From the NCBI RefSeq assembly GCF_021869535.1, contig NW_026262593.1:60286318-60350317 (forward strand): a stretch of DNA of 64,000 bases, written 5' to 3'. Below the pieces are notes generated by a model. It saw only the letters and a program-made list of their open reading frames with translations. It was not told where the DNA came from and searched no databases. Shown here piece after piece: positions 1-11,126 of this stretch. Every line of letters starts with the position of its first letter. Position 1 is the first letter of the stretch. Source of the DNA: Mytilus californianus (lineage: Eukaryota > Mollusca > Bivalvia > Mytilida > Mytilidae). The position numbers were made by a program, and so were the translations under genes.

Positions 1-164
1 AATCATTTCTGTAAAAAAATAAAATTTGTCCCAAATCCCAATCTGTCGTTTAGGACATATAGATTTCAGATTCTGTCATGTCTGGCAAATATGACCGTTT
101 CCGGACCCTTGGTCTAGTGACTTTGAATTAATTAGCAATTTTCAATGTTAAGTTTCCTGCTTAA

Positions 165-460
165 GTAAGTTTGATAGGATCTACTTGTGATAGATCAATA
201 ATATTTCGTAGCAAGTTGCATTACTATCAGTACATATCAGTTGGACAATTATTTAAAGGCCTTGTCCACTAGATAATGGTCCAGTGACTGAATTAATAAA
301 CCATGTTGCTATCCATCAGATTGTCTTTTTCTGAATTTTATGCCAACAAGTGAGACATATCTCTGTGTCAACAGTTGATTTAGTCATCCATTTTTTGTTG
401 TGATTGCAAAATTTTGTCATGGAAGTGAGACATAGTGGTCCTACATTATGGTGCTCAGTC
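165..460 (+). repeat. Decayed family C/D repeat fragments
   Basis: At 345-380 GTGAGACATATCTCTGTGTC followed by AACAGTT matches the 3' end of family C (compare 13595-13623). At 412-450 GTGAGACATAGTGGTCCTAC matches the 5' end of family D (22650-22690 in reverse). The rest of 1-885 is intron with no other structure that I can see. Confidence 0.5.
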
Positions 461-885
461 TATGACCAAAAAATAGAACATAATCACTGATATCATGTTC
501 CAAAATATGATTTTGTATAAAATTAAGTCATTTTAATAATAATATTATGGTTATAAAACGTAGATTTCATGCAGTTTTTCCTTTGGTGAACCTACTTTAA
601 TTAGTAATTATATATGAAGTTTACAAACATTCATGTGAACGTATATATATACACATGTATATATACGGAAATGCATAAACCAGAAACTGGGTAAAACAAA
701 GGACATAATTTTATGTTAAAGTTGTTGGACTGACATAAGAGTGACATCTAGACACATAGCTAATTGTTACTAATTTATTTGTTAAAGCTCTTTATAAGCA
801 TTATAGTTTGTCAAATGTTATTCTTGTAAAGAATGTGTTTACGATATATATTTTTAAAATATGTTTGGCAATGTTTATCTTTTAG

Positions 886-1044
886 ACAGAGACCAGTTAG
901 TCAGGTACAAGTTTAAGTGGACAGACGTTGAACAAATGCCAATGGACAATAAACTGAACAAAGAAGAGTTTTTAGCATTCCGTCATCCAGAGCAGAGTAG
1001 ACTTGCCATGAAAAAAATGATTGAGTCAATTTTGAATTCACTAG
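886..1044 (+). CDS. SDF4: SDF4 exon, degenerate EF-hand and FRHPE segment
   Basis: The acceptor is atcttttag at 885 and the donor ctag|gtaatc at 1045. The exon starts with the last two bases of a codon and ends with the first base of one, which the next exon completes as GAT (Asp). It reads RDQLVRYKFKWTDVEQMPMD and then NKLNKEEFLAFRHPEQSRLA. The loop aligned to EEF has Gln and Pro where Asp is expected at positions 1 and 3, so this hand probably binds Ca2+ poorly or not at all. Confidence 0.88.
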
Positions 1045-4000
1045 GTAATCTATTCCTTTCCCTATTTGTAAATCAAATGGTTTCCACATTGTTGTCAAGA
1101 TTTAATCCACCATTTTCTACATAAGGAAATGCCTGTACCAAGTCAGTAATATAGTCGTTGTCCTCTGAAGACACATTGGTTTTCGCACTCTAACTTTAGT
1201 TTAAGTGAATGGATCTCTATGAAACTTTACCATAAGTCTCAATACCACAAAAAGAAGGTTGGGATTGATTTTGGGGGTTATGGTACCAACAGTTAAGGAA
1301 TTAGGGGCCAAAAAGGGGCCAACAATAAACATTTTTGTAACTTCCAGACATAACTTGTGTGTTAGTGTATGGATCTCTCTGACATTGTACCACAAGGTTT
1401 TCACAATGTTCCATATCACGAAGGGAATGCTGGGATTGATTTTGGGGGTAATTGCCTCAAAATTTTAGGAATTGGGGGCCAAAAAAGGGGCAAAAAACAA
1501 GCATTTTTCTAGTTTCATGATAATAACTTGTGTGTAAGTGTATGGTTCTTTCTGAATTTGAAGTACAAGGTTCCATATCTTAAAGGGAAAGCTGGAATTG
1601 AGTTTGGGGGTAATTGCCCAAAACGTTTAGATATAAGGGGCCAAAAATAAGCATTTTTCTAGTTTCCAGACAATAACTTGTGTTCAAGTGTATGGATCTC
1701 TCTGAAATTGTACTGCAAGGTACCATACCACAAAGGGAAGGCTGGGATTGATTTTGGGGGTAGTTGCCTCAAAATTTTAGGAATTAGGGGCCAAAAAGGG
1801 GCAAAAAACAAGCATTTTTCTAGTTTCAGGACAATAACTTGTGTGTAAGAGTATGGATCTTTATGAAATTGTACTACAAGGTTCCATATCACAAAGGGAA
1901 AGCTGGTTTGAGTTTGGGGGTAATTGCCCTAAATGTTTAGGAATTTGGGGCCAAAAAGGGGCCTAAAAACAAGCATTTTTCTAGTTTCCAGACAATAACT
2001 TGTGTTGAAGTGTATGGATCTCTCTGAAATTGTACTGCAAGGTACCATACCACAAAGGGAAGGCTGGGATTGAGTTTGGAGGTGATGAATCATAAGGGGG
2101 TTCAAAAAATTTGGGGGGGGATTTTTTTTTCTTTAAAATTTTCCATTTTAAATTGGTTATTTCTGATTTATATATAAAAGCAAATAATAATGATATGGTT
2201 TGAATAGGTAAATTAAAATTTTTTAAGTTCTTAGACCACATTCATTCTGTGTCAGAAACCGATGCTGTGTCAAATATTTAATCACAATCAAAATTCAGTG
2301 CTGTATCAAGCTTGAATGTTGTGTCCATACTTGCCCCAACTGTTCAGGGTTCGACCTCTGCGGTCGTATCAAGCTGCACCCAGCGGAGCATTTTATTATT
2401 TTTATTTTACTTTTTTCCACAAGATGTGTATGTTTGCTTTGACTAATATTTTTCTACCAGCAATAAAAACTGTTAAACTGTCAATCACAGAGTAATTTCT
2501 GTTTTCACTTCACAGTTTCATATGAGCTTAAAAGATCAGTGATATATTCATTTTTGTCTCGCCTGCGACGAAAGTCGCAGAAAGTGAGACATAGGTATTA
2601 CTATCCGCGGCGGCAGCGACGGCGGCGTAAACTATTTGTATAAAGCTTTATATTTCAGAAGGTAGAAGACCTGGATGCAGATACCTTATGTTACGAACTT
2701 TCTGTCTGTCATATGTCCAATGTCCTTGACCTTATTTTCATGGTTCAGCGACTGCTTGAAAAAAAAGTTTTAGTTTTTTTGTTATGTAAATTTCTCACTT
2801 ATTATGAGTAATAGGATAACTATATTTGGTATATGGGTTCCTTGCAACGTCTACATGTCCATCAGACAGGGTTCACCTGACCTCAGCCTCATTTCATGGA
2901 TCAGTGATCAAGGTTAAAGTTACGTGATTAGGTCCGTTTCTCAGATACTACAAGCAGTAGGTCAGCTATATGTGGTGTATGGAATGATTATAAGGGATAC
3001 TTGTCAGTCTGGCCGGTTTCATCTGACCTTGACCTCATTTTCATGGTTCATTGGTCAATGTTAAGTTTTTGTGTTTTGGTCTGTTTTTCTAATACTATAA
3101 GCCATTGGTCAACTATATTTGGTGTATGGAATGATTGTAAGGTGTACATGTCTGTCTGGCAGGTGTCATTTGTCCTTGACCTATTTTCATGGTTCATTGG
3201 TCAATGTTAAGTTTTTGTGTTTTGGTCTGTTTTTCAAATACTATAAGCAATAGGTCAACTATATTTGGTGTATGGAATGATTGTAAGGTGTACATGTCTG
3301 ACTGGCAGGTGTCATTTGTCCTTGACCTCATTTTCATGGTTCATTGGTCAATGTTAAGTTTTTGTGTTTTGGTCTGTTTTTCTAATACTATAAGCAATAG
3401 GTCAACTCTATTTGATGTATGGAATGATTGTGAGGTGTACATGTCTGTCTGGCAGGTGTAATTTGTCCTTGACCTCATTTTCATGGTTCATTGGTCAATG
3501 TTAAGTTGCTCTTGTTTGGTCCTCTTCTCAGATACTATAAGTTATAGGTCAACTATATGTGGTGTATGGAATGATTGTAAGGTGTGCACGTCTGTCTGAC
3601 AGGTTTCATCTGACCTTGAGCTTATTTTCATGGTTCATTGGTCAATGTTAAGTTTCTGTTGTTTGGTCTTCTTCTTAGATGCTATAAGTAATAGGTCAAC
3701 TATATTTGGTGTATGGAATGTATTTTATTATTTAACTGCTGATTACTTACATTGAAATAGATTATTTTATAAAAATCTTTAAATAACATTAATAATGATA
3801 ATAAATAATAAAAACTTTTAAGGGATCATTACTAAACCGTGATTAACAAAAACATTGGAAGGTGTGAAAATGTTAAAATAAGGTCACTGATGCATGAATG
3901 TTTAACATAGAATACAGTTCACTCCAGTCCCTTCATAAAGATTAATTGGCTGAATATGTACAGATTGAAGAACTTTTGAAATTTTGTTTGCACAACAGAA

Positions 4001-7000
4001 TCACATTTACTGATTTTTGATACATATGAAATGAGATAAGTAAAAAATATTTTAGCATAGCAACATAAATAGATAAATAGATAATATGAAAATATGACTT
4101 TTTACAATATTTTGATCAAAGATTGAAGATAATTTTAGTTTTTTTTTTTTTTTTTTTTTTGGGGTGGGGGGGTCTTTCAGGTTCATCTCAAGGAATTGAC
4201 AAATATTTATCCAGTTTCTGCAATGCCTTAAAACTTTTCCTTGTGCACAGGTTTGTCTGTACTCAAGAGGAAATAAAAAAAAATTGCCATATTTGTCAAT
4301 CCCTTCTGATGAACCTTAAATCTAGATGAAAAATTATTTCATAAGAAATTTCAAAGTTTGCTTTTAGTAGTCATTTGACTTAATGTTTCAAAAAAAAAAT
4401 TTGTATAATGCGATTTTATTTACTCAAATGTTGTTGCTATATTTGCCTGTGATTTATTAGCCAAAAGTGTATCCCATGTGATTTTATGATGCTGTTTTTT
4501 CTAAAAACATGTTACTCAACATGAATGTAAAAGCATTACAGACCTATATTTAAGCCTAAGGTCAAGGTAACTAAAAAAGACTAAAATTTGAACATAGGTT
4601 TCAGGATGTATTCAATGGGATTGCAACTTAACTTGGATATGTGGCTACATAAATTAACAGAAAGAAGAGGAAAATCCCTGGCTATTGTTTTTCAAGTCGC
4701 TATGTCTTAGTTCGAGGTCCTATTTACTAACAATAGATTTGCAGAAGACCATATTACTGTCTTAAATCAAGATTTATATGGGGGCCATGGTAATGTGAGC
4801 TTGCTCACTAAAGGTCTATTATATTTCGTTAAGAATGTCAAGAACTGTAAAACAAAATCTACAAATATGCAAATATTACTCAAATCATCAGATCACTTAT
4901 TCAAAGATGTATTTCCCTTTCATGCTTTTAATGCTAAGTAGTCACTTCCTTTTTAAGCTTACCTGGCCAAAATTGCCATTGTGAGCTTTTGCCATCAATT
5001 GGCATCCATCGTCTGTCTTCATTGCATACGTAGGCCGATAATTTTTACAAAAATCTTCTCCTGTTTGAAGATACAATAACGAGAATTTTTCATCAAAGTC
5101 TAATCAAGGAGTGGAGGTATACTCTGCAGGACATAGCGGACAACTTCTCGTTGCAATTAGCAAATGTGTCATTTTTATATTGTGTTTCACAGATATGTAT
5201 ACATGCAATGAGTGCCGCAAAGCTTACAAGACTAGAAAAGGTCTTCAAAACCATGCATGTAATATATGCAAATTATGCCAAAAAACTTTCGCATCTGCAC
5301 AGAATTTAAAAAGACATTGTTGTAAACAACAGACATTAAGCAGAGAAATTCATAAATGCAGATTTTGTCATAAGGAATATTCTACTGAGAATCTACTGGG
5401 ATCTCATAAATGCTCATATTGCCAGATTTGCAAAGTACTTTTCTCAAGCTACCAAAAATTATGTAGTCATATCTGCAAACATTCAGGAAAGCTCTTGCCT
5501 ACAGAAAATAGAATAAACAATTTCAATAAGTCAGTAATAAAAGATAACTCTCAGAAGAAAGCAGACATAAAAGAAGAAACAATGCAAAAGGAAAATACTG
5601 CAGTGCCAACCAAAACAAACATCAAACAGACATCAAATACAGAAAGTATAAGTAGTATCAATTCACCTCATCAAGATCTTGTTACAGGAGACATTATTCA
5701 TGAAATATTCCAATTTAAACCAATTAACTTAACATGGCAAATGAATCAGTGCACAAAGTTAAGGCTTAGGTTTGAAGAAGCATCATATCCATTGTATGAT
5801 TTAACTACTGCAATCACAATTGGAACTCCTAAAAATTTAAAGAAAATTATAGGTGATGGAAACTGCTTTTATAGAGCCATTTCTTATGCTATTACAGGAT
5901 TTATTATTATAAATTCAATTGTGAACACTAAAACAGGCGAGACATTTCAGTGTGTCCACTCTTGTTTCTTTTTTGGAAAATGCTTAATAACTTATAAAAA
6001 TAAGTAAAACATTGTTAAGTTTTTAGCATAACAGTTTTTAAGGTTCTACAGTTTTGCCCCATCAAAAATTGTACCATGGTATTTTACTACATTCTGCTTA
6101 CCTAAGAATCATGTAACCAAAAAGCCTTGTTGATATAACACCCATAACAATTAAAATATTCAAGTTTGATTTTCAACCTTGCAGGTTAAATGTACATGGG
6201 TTAAACATGTAGAAAATCTTTTTCAATTTGTCTAATGCTTATCCATACCATATCCCATTGTTTCTAATACAAAAATTACCAGCTACAAATATTCATTATG
6301 TTATTAAACTTTATTTCACTTTGTACTTTTTACTTTTCATGGTCATCATCTTAAGTAGAAATAAGTATTCCTCAACTTTATATATTTTTTGTTATTAGAT
6401 ACTGATAATGATGGTAAGCTTACACTAGCTGAATTTGTTGCCTTGCCACCTGGTGACGTGGAAGACCAGGAACAAAAGAAACTTGATGATCGATATCAGG
6501 ACGAAAGGAAAAAGGAATTTGTACATTCTATAGATAGTGATAAAAATGGCGTTGCTACTCAGAAAGAATTAGAGGTAAGGAATAAGACAATTAGTTTTTA
6601 GTGAGTTGTTAAAGTGGATCCATTAGATAGAATTTTTTTATACTTTGCCAAAATGTAGATCTGACCATTATAAAAATAAGGAGATGTGGTATGATTGCCA
6701 ATGAGATAACTATCCACCAAAGTTCAATGCTTTTTTTCAAAAATATGATAAAAAGTATGGGTTATTAATATTGTGGTATTTTTCAAGCTACAAGTCGTGC
6801 AAAATTGCATAATTTTGCATAGATCATTCATGAAAAAAATGTTTTTTGTAAATAAAAAGAAATCTATGATGTAGAATTTTGAAATGCAATACAAGAAGAT
6901 AGGTTTTATAGTATGCTTTAAGAAAATATAAAGAAAAATTTGTGTCATTTAACTTGTTTTCTTGCTACAATTAAAAAAACGAAAATTTCATTAACATTTC

Positions 7001-9378
7001 TTTATAAAATTTTTACTATTAAGAGTTATCTTCCCCTTATAAGGTGTTGTTTAACAATTTATTTGAACAAAAAACAAATATTTAGCATTTGTTAAAACAG
7101 TCTAAATAATGCTGCAATTAATCACTTATTTTTCTTTATTCCAATAAACAGCCTTACACATTAATTGCCAATCTGTCTCAAAATTTGCAGGTTTAGACCG
7201 ATTGTGTACTGCTATTTTACAATCCAAGATGGCGGTAAACAGTTAATCTCCTTAAGTGTCCTTTAACAAATCCTGAGAAAATATTGTTTTGGGGGATATG
7301 TATCCTAGGTCTTTATTTAGATTGAATACTAATACATGTAATCGTGGGTGTAATAGCATTATTGTGATGCTGATTAAAATTTCATCATCTTTTATCTGTT
7401 GTGAAAAAGGCCTCTTCATCATAGATGCGGCTTTATTAGGTCAAATCCTTTTTTTCACACAATAAGTTGATTGAAAATTGAGTTCTTTGCATACATTTAA
7501 CAACTCCTTAGTAGTTTTTACACCTTTATTCTATGGTCCTCTGCTCTTCGAATGAGCACATATGAGTAAGGTCAGTCACATGTTAAAAATTTAAACATGT
7601 CCAATTTTGCTGCACAGAGATTTTTGTTTACACACTTTATATGAGTTCTTCTATTTGAGGCTCATTAGGGATATTGACCTGTCTGGTGCATTTTTTCATA
7701 CGACCGTAAAAAATTTGCATTCGTATATTGCTATCATTTCGTCGTCACCGTTGTCCGAAGACATTTGGTTTCCATACAATAACTTTAGTATAAGTGTATG
7801 GATGTCTATGAAATTTAATCACAATGTTCAGTAGCACAAAAGGAAGGTTGGGATTGATTATGGGGGTTATGGTCCCAACTGTTTAGGAATTAGGGGTCGA
7901 AAAGGGGCCAAAAAAGGCATTTTTCTAGTTTCCGGACAATAACTTGTGTATTAGTGTATGGATCTCTATGAAATTGTACCACAAGGTTCTGTACCACAAA
8001 GGGAAGGTTGGGATTGACTTTGGGGGTTATGGTCCAAACTGTTCAGGAATTAGGGGCAAAAAAAGGGGGGAAAAACAAGGTTTTTCTGGTTAATGGACAA
8101 TTTCTTTAGTATTAGTCTATGGATCTCTATGAAATTGAAACACACGGTTCCATACCACAAAGGGAAGGTTGGGTTTGACTTTGGTGGTTATGGCTCAAAC
8201 CGTTCAGGAATAAGGGGCAAAAAGGGGAGGAGGAACAAGGTTTTTCTGGTTTCTGGACAAATACTTAAGTGTTAGTCAATGGATCTCTATGAAATTGTAC
8301 CACAAGGTTCCATACCACACACAGAAGGTTGGGGTCGATTTTGTGGGTTGTGGCTTAAATCTTTAAGAAACTGGAGGCCAAATAGGGGCTAAAAACAAGA
8401 CTTTTCTAATACTGGCTAAGCTGGTTCTAACATAAATTATTTCTGATCTATATAAAGAAACAACAAATACTGATATGACAGGAGATACAAACAAACAGGG
8501 TGTGTAAATTATTATATTAAGTTTGTAAACAGATTTTTTGCGCAACAGCTAAGTATTGCACAACAGCAAGAAAATAAATACAAATCTTTTAACCAATTTC
8601 AATGAGGATTAATTTAAAGTCTTAAATTGTTGAGGTTTTTACCATGTATTACTATATTGGATTTTTGGACATTTTTAAATAGGTCTACATTGAGGTCCAA
8701 AGGGTCCAAAATTAGACTTCTTTTGATTTCATCAAAAACTGAATTCTGGTGGTTCTATGATATGCTGAATCTAACTGTGCATTCAGATTTTTAATTTTGG
8801 GCCCTGTTTTCAAATAAGTCCAAAGGGTCCAAAAATAAACTTTGTTTAAATTCTTGGGTTTTTTTTATATGCTGAATCTAACCATGGAATTAGATTTTGG
8901 ATATTGGACCATTAAGTAGATTAAATGTCCCATTTCAAATTTTTAAGTTATCTGACCACATTTATTCTGTGTCAGAAATCTATAATGTGTCAAATATTTA
9001 ATCACTCTCCAAATTCAGAGTTGTATCAAGCTTGAATATAGTGTCCATACTTGACCCAACTGTTCAGAGTTCGACCTCTGTGGTCATATCCAGCTGCCTC
9101 AAGCGGAGCGCATTTTTTTAATTCTGATATACAATTGAGCAGTCGAAAATTAGTTGGTTAATGGCGTATTGTTTTAATTTCAAATATATGTTGTTTTATA
9201 GGACTATGTTGATCCCAGAAATCCACAGCAGTCTAAGGCAGAAGCTGAAAACCTTTTACAGATGTTAGATGATAATAAAGATGGAAAAGTTTCTATGGAT
9301 GAAATGTTTAAACATAAAGATATCTTCGTAGACAGTAAATGTGTCAATGTGAAGAGAAGTCTACATGACGAATTTTAA
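886..9378 (+). CDS. SDF4: SDF4 / Cab45-like EF-hand calcium-binding protein, C-terminal three exons (gene overview)
   Basis: The three exons 886-1044, 6399-6574 and 9202-9378 join in phase and give about 170 residues, the C-terminal half of a protein of the Cab45 (stromal cell-derived factor 4) family in the CREC group. Cab45 is a Ca2+-binding protein of the Golgi lumen that helps sort secretory cargo; that role is family knowledge. The sequence shows the family signature EFLAFRHPEQS, three good EF-hand loops (DTDNDGKLTLAE, DSDKNGVATQKE, DDNKDGKVSMDE) and the C-terminus RSLHDEF, close to the HEEF end of vertebrate Cab45. Vertebrate Cab45 is about 360 residues, so the N-terminal half including the signal peptide lies upstream of the window. 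The other CREC members (calumenin, reticulocalbin) are less likely because they end in HDEF/HDEL too but lack the FRHPE stretch in this setting. The introns are 5.4 and 2.6 kb and full of repeats. Confidence 0.9.
1145..2396 (+). mobile_element. Family A element, copy 1 (5' truncated)
   Basis: About five tandem units of 160-175 bp run from 1200 to 2085, each with 'gtatggatctctctgaaatt', 'cacaaagggaaggctgggat' and 'aataacttgtgt'. Then come a G run at 2112-2119 and the conserved 3' segment ending CTGCGGTCGTATCAAGCTGC and CAGCGGAGCATTTT. The 5' ATACGACCGCA motif of other copies is missing, and the copy begins at CTGAAGACACATTGG. It has no coding capacity; the short frames inside are by-products of the array. 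Confidence 0.8.
2555..3722 (+). mobile_element. Family B element, copy 1 (3' truncated)
   Basis: The 5' end is TTTTTGTCTCGCCTGCGACG, containing a 7-bp stem hairpin CTGCGAC/GTCGCAG (2563-2580). GTGAGACATAG, a GC-rich CGGCGGCAGCGACGGCGGCG and a single-copy segment follow. From about 2965 there are roughly six tandem units of ~147 bp marked by 'ggtgtatggaatgattgtaa' near 2969, 3120, 3266, 3413, 3558 and 3709. The array stops abruptly at 3722. Because 147 is a multiple of three, long repetitive open frames arise; they are not genes. Confidence 0.8.
3723..4950. other. SDF4 intron sequence, no gene seen
   Basis: AT-rich intron. The only features noticed are a T run followed by G run at 4139-4172 and a perfect short palindrome GTGAGCTTGCTCAC at 4795-4808. 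Confidence 0.6.
4955..5080 (+). repeat. Possible 5' end of a dispersed repeat upstream of the OTU frame
   Basis: The stretch AAGCTTACCTGGCCAAAATT followed by GTGAGCTTTTGCCATCAATT and a 'cgtctgtc' segment has the look of a bivalve dispersed repeat end. It lies directly before the zinc-finger/OTU frame and could be the 5' end of the element that carried it. This is recognised by style only; there is no second copy in the window to compare. Confidence 0.3.
5111..6007 (+). pseudogene. Truncated zinc-finger plus OTU-protease-like reading frame, probable transposon remnant
   Basis: A 298-codon open frame lies in the same sense as SDF4, inside its intron. The frame opens at GTG; the first internal ATG is at 5195, just after a splice-acceptor-like TTTCACAG, so the true start may be residue 29 (MYTCNECRKAYK). 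From there four Cys/His modules follow at roughly residues 32-120 (CNECRKAY, CKLCQKTF, CRFCHKEY, CQICKVLF with following His/Cys), then a Lys/Ser-rich linker. Near residues 251-266 is GDGNCFYRAISYAITG, which matches the catalytic-Cys block of OTU cysteine proteases. The frame then leaves the OTU fold within a few residues and runs into GGCGAGACATTTCAG (5936-5950), a family B-type terminus, so the His part of the active site is absent. Helitron/Helentron proteins of some animals carry OTU and zinc-finger parts, which suggests an origin there; a retroelement origin is possible. Probably not functional. Confidence 0.6.
5935..5965 (+). repeat. Family B-type 3' terminus fused to the OTU frame
   Basis: AGGCGAGACATTTCAGTGTG followed by TCCACTCTTGT matches the element ends found in reverse at 14273-14300 and 14501-14528 (acaagagtgcacacgctgaa then atgtctc). 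It marks where the OTU frame is cut. Confidence 0.65.
6008..6398. other. SDF4 intron, no feature seen
   Basis: AT-rich intron up to the acceptor at 6398. Confidence 0.6.
6399..6574 (+). CDS. SDF4: SDF4 exon with two EF-hand loops
   Basis: The acceptor is gttattag at 6398 and the donor gag|gtaagg at 6575. Two canonical 12-residue loops are visible, DTDNDGKLTLAE and DSDKNGVATQKE, separated by a charged linker containing ERKKEFVHSI. The order and spacing match the middle of Cab45. Confidence 0.92.
6678..6727 (+). repeat. Short interspersed element 'gattgccaatgagacaac', copy 1 (fragment)
   Basis: AGATGTGGTATGATTGCCAA followed by TGAGATAACTATCCACCAAA is one of at least seven copies in this window (also 13916, 16389-, 35466, 45597-, 49795-, 51281-). 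Only the 5' part is present here. The following 6728-7690 is AT-rich intron without a gene. Confidence 0.65.
7698..9121 (+). mobile_element. Family A element, copy 2 (near complete)
   Basis: It starts ATACGACCGTAAAAAATTTG, then the conserved GTCCGAAGACATTTGG. About four units of the ~170-bp array lie at 7770-8395. A vestige of the 35-bp repeat follows at 8538-8575 and two units of the 'aaagggtccaaaa' module at about 8690-8935. It ends CCTCTGTGGTCATATCCAGC then GCGGAGCGCATTTTTTT at about 9118. It lies 80 bp before the last SDF4 exon. Confidence 0.8.
9202..9378 (+). CDS. SDF4: SDF4 terminal coding exon with last EF-hand and HDEF C-terminus
   Basis: The acceptor is ttttatag at 9201 and the exon begins in phase 0 with DYVDPRNPQQSKAEAENLL. 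It holds the loop DDNKDGKVSMDE, then a family-typical tail ending RSLHDEF before TAA at 9376-9378. The four-residue end resembles the HEEF end of vertebrate Cab45. It is a possible retention or sorting signal, but that is inferred. Confidence 0.92.
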   Translation, partial: DYVDPRNPQQSKAEAENLLQMLDDNKDGKVSMDEMFKHKDIFVDSKCVNVKRSLHDEF

Positions 9379-10850
9379 AATTACATATAAATCTTGCATA
9401 AAGTAGCATTCTGTGATATCAGACGTGGATTCAGACGGGGACGCACCCAGTCCCGCACCTCAATAAAAAAGAAAGAATGAAAAAAAGGGTAGAATAACAT
9501 CCAATTTTGCGTCAAAATAGGTCCTCTTATTCCTATTTCTCAGGAACACCACCCTAACATTAAATCCGGGAATCCACGTCTGGATATGAACTTTTGTTTT
9601 TGGAATTTCTTATCCCAAATGTGAAGAACAACTGTTAATTAGATTATGGTTTGAATGGTCTTTGGTATTCTTTGGTTTTGAAATTTAGGGTTGTCTATCA
9701 ATTATTAAAACAATTTCTGTTTTAAAAAGTTCAAGAAGTATATATTTCTGTTATAAAAATATTTTATTGTTTGTAGTGGTCCCCAAAAAGATTCAGCTTC
9801 AATTGTTATTCATGTTTATACATTTATGTAAATGTGAGGCATCGGCACTATGATTGACTACATGATTATTAAAAAAAGACCCAGCTGTTGGGTGTGCACA
9901 AAGGGTTTGACTTGTGCAAACATCCAGAATTGCTGACATACTTTATATTTAGTAAATATTTTTAGATTTAAACTTGTTATTATGGCTTTGCCTACTGGGG
10001 ACCTTTCATTTGTGAACAATACACACAAAACAAGTTGTGTTTTTTTCTCTCCAAAAATTATAAATATATGAGTGCAATTGTGATATTTATTATTTTAGTA
10101 CTCTATATAGTTTTAAGGAATATTTTTGTACTTTTTACACAAGAAAAATGCTATTGAGTGGGATTTATTTTATCTTATGAGGGTTAAATTTGTGGTGATA
10201 ATAATCATGAGGTCAGCTTAAATCTAAATTTTAATGGTACATGTACAACTAAGCATGATAATTTATTTTTTTAAATTTCTATGTCTTGTGGAATGAGCTT
10301 TAACCCAAGATATTATTCAAAAATTTTACAATTACCTCCTTAAATACATGTACATTCCAAGTGCCAACCATTGGTTAACCTGTATTTATTTAATTTCTCC
10401 CCCTTTTCTCCGTTTTCTTTCATCATTGACTAACCCTGTCAAACCTTTTTCATGACCTTTTTTTGTCTTGGGAAGTGTGAACTCCATTGCTCTTATAAAA
10501 ATCAGTTTCTAATTTGGTATGATCACTTTCAAAGTAAAATTAATTATTTTTCAGATGGAATCGTTTTACAATGCTTAAAGTAATACATTGTGTAATATGA
10601 AATATCATAGAGTTTGGTTAAAAGTTTCTTAGATGTTTTGTTCAAAAGGTGAATCAATGGTCACTGTGATTTGATTTATATATTTATACATCTAAACTGT
10701 GTGTTTATTTATGTGTGTGTGTGTGTATGAGAGGAGATAAAATAGTTTTTTGCAAGGGTCATTGTTATAGTTGCATTGCTTGTTTTAGAGCAATTATTAT
10801 TGTTTAATAAAATCAATTAAACTTTTGAATCAAAATAAAAAGTTTTCTTT
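9379..10850 (+). other. Probable 3' UTR of SDF4
   Basis: AT-rich sequence without reading frames follows the SDF4 stop. AATAAA hexamers occur near 10805 and 10832, shortly before the unrelated repeat-rich spacer, so a 3' UTR of about 1.4 kb is plausible. The UTR length is inferred; no cDNA was available. A GT microsatellite lies at about 10716-10729, and a small MITE sits at 9420-9582. Confidence 0.45.
9420..9582. mobile_element. 163-bp MITE with 13-bp terminal inverted repeats and a GATAT target duplication
   Basis: The left end is CAGACGTGGATTC (9420-9432) and the right end GAATCCACGTCTG (9570-9582), perfect 13-bp inverted repeats. GATAT flanks both sides (9415-9419 and 9583-9587), the expected mark of a 5-bp target duplication. 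There is no coding capacity. It lies 42 bp after the SDF4 stop, so it would be transcribed as part of the 3' UTR. Confidence 0.75.
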
Positions 10851-11104
10851 TTTTGAAATCATTCTATGCTCATTTCTAGGATTTACTTTCTGTAGGAATG
10901 TTCAGAACTTAAAGTGAAGATAAGGCATAAATGTATAAATACTTTGGCAGCTGTGTTATTAAAAAGAGGCATAAAAGAAGAAACAAAAACCATCTGAGAA
11001 TTATAGCATAATTCTTTCTTTTTACTAAATGTATCAGCTGAGTTTATCAAAATGTGCTTAAACATGCCCAATGATGAAACATTGAGCAGAGGTGCATTAA
11101 GGGG

Positions 11105-11126
11105 TGGTGCCCCCCCCCCCCCTCTT
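11105..11126. repeat. Poly-C run
   Basis: About fourteen consecutive C residues lie in the intergenic spacer. The rest of 10851-11813 shows no gene or element. Confidence 0.7.

Noticed and set aside
3001-3461. Pair of Trp/Ser-rich + strand frames
   Set aside because: By-products of the ~147-bp family B array, near-identical between units.
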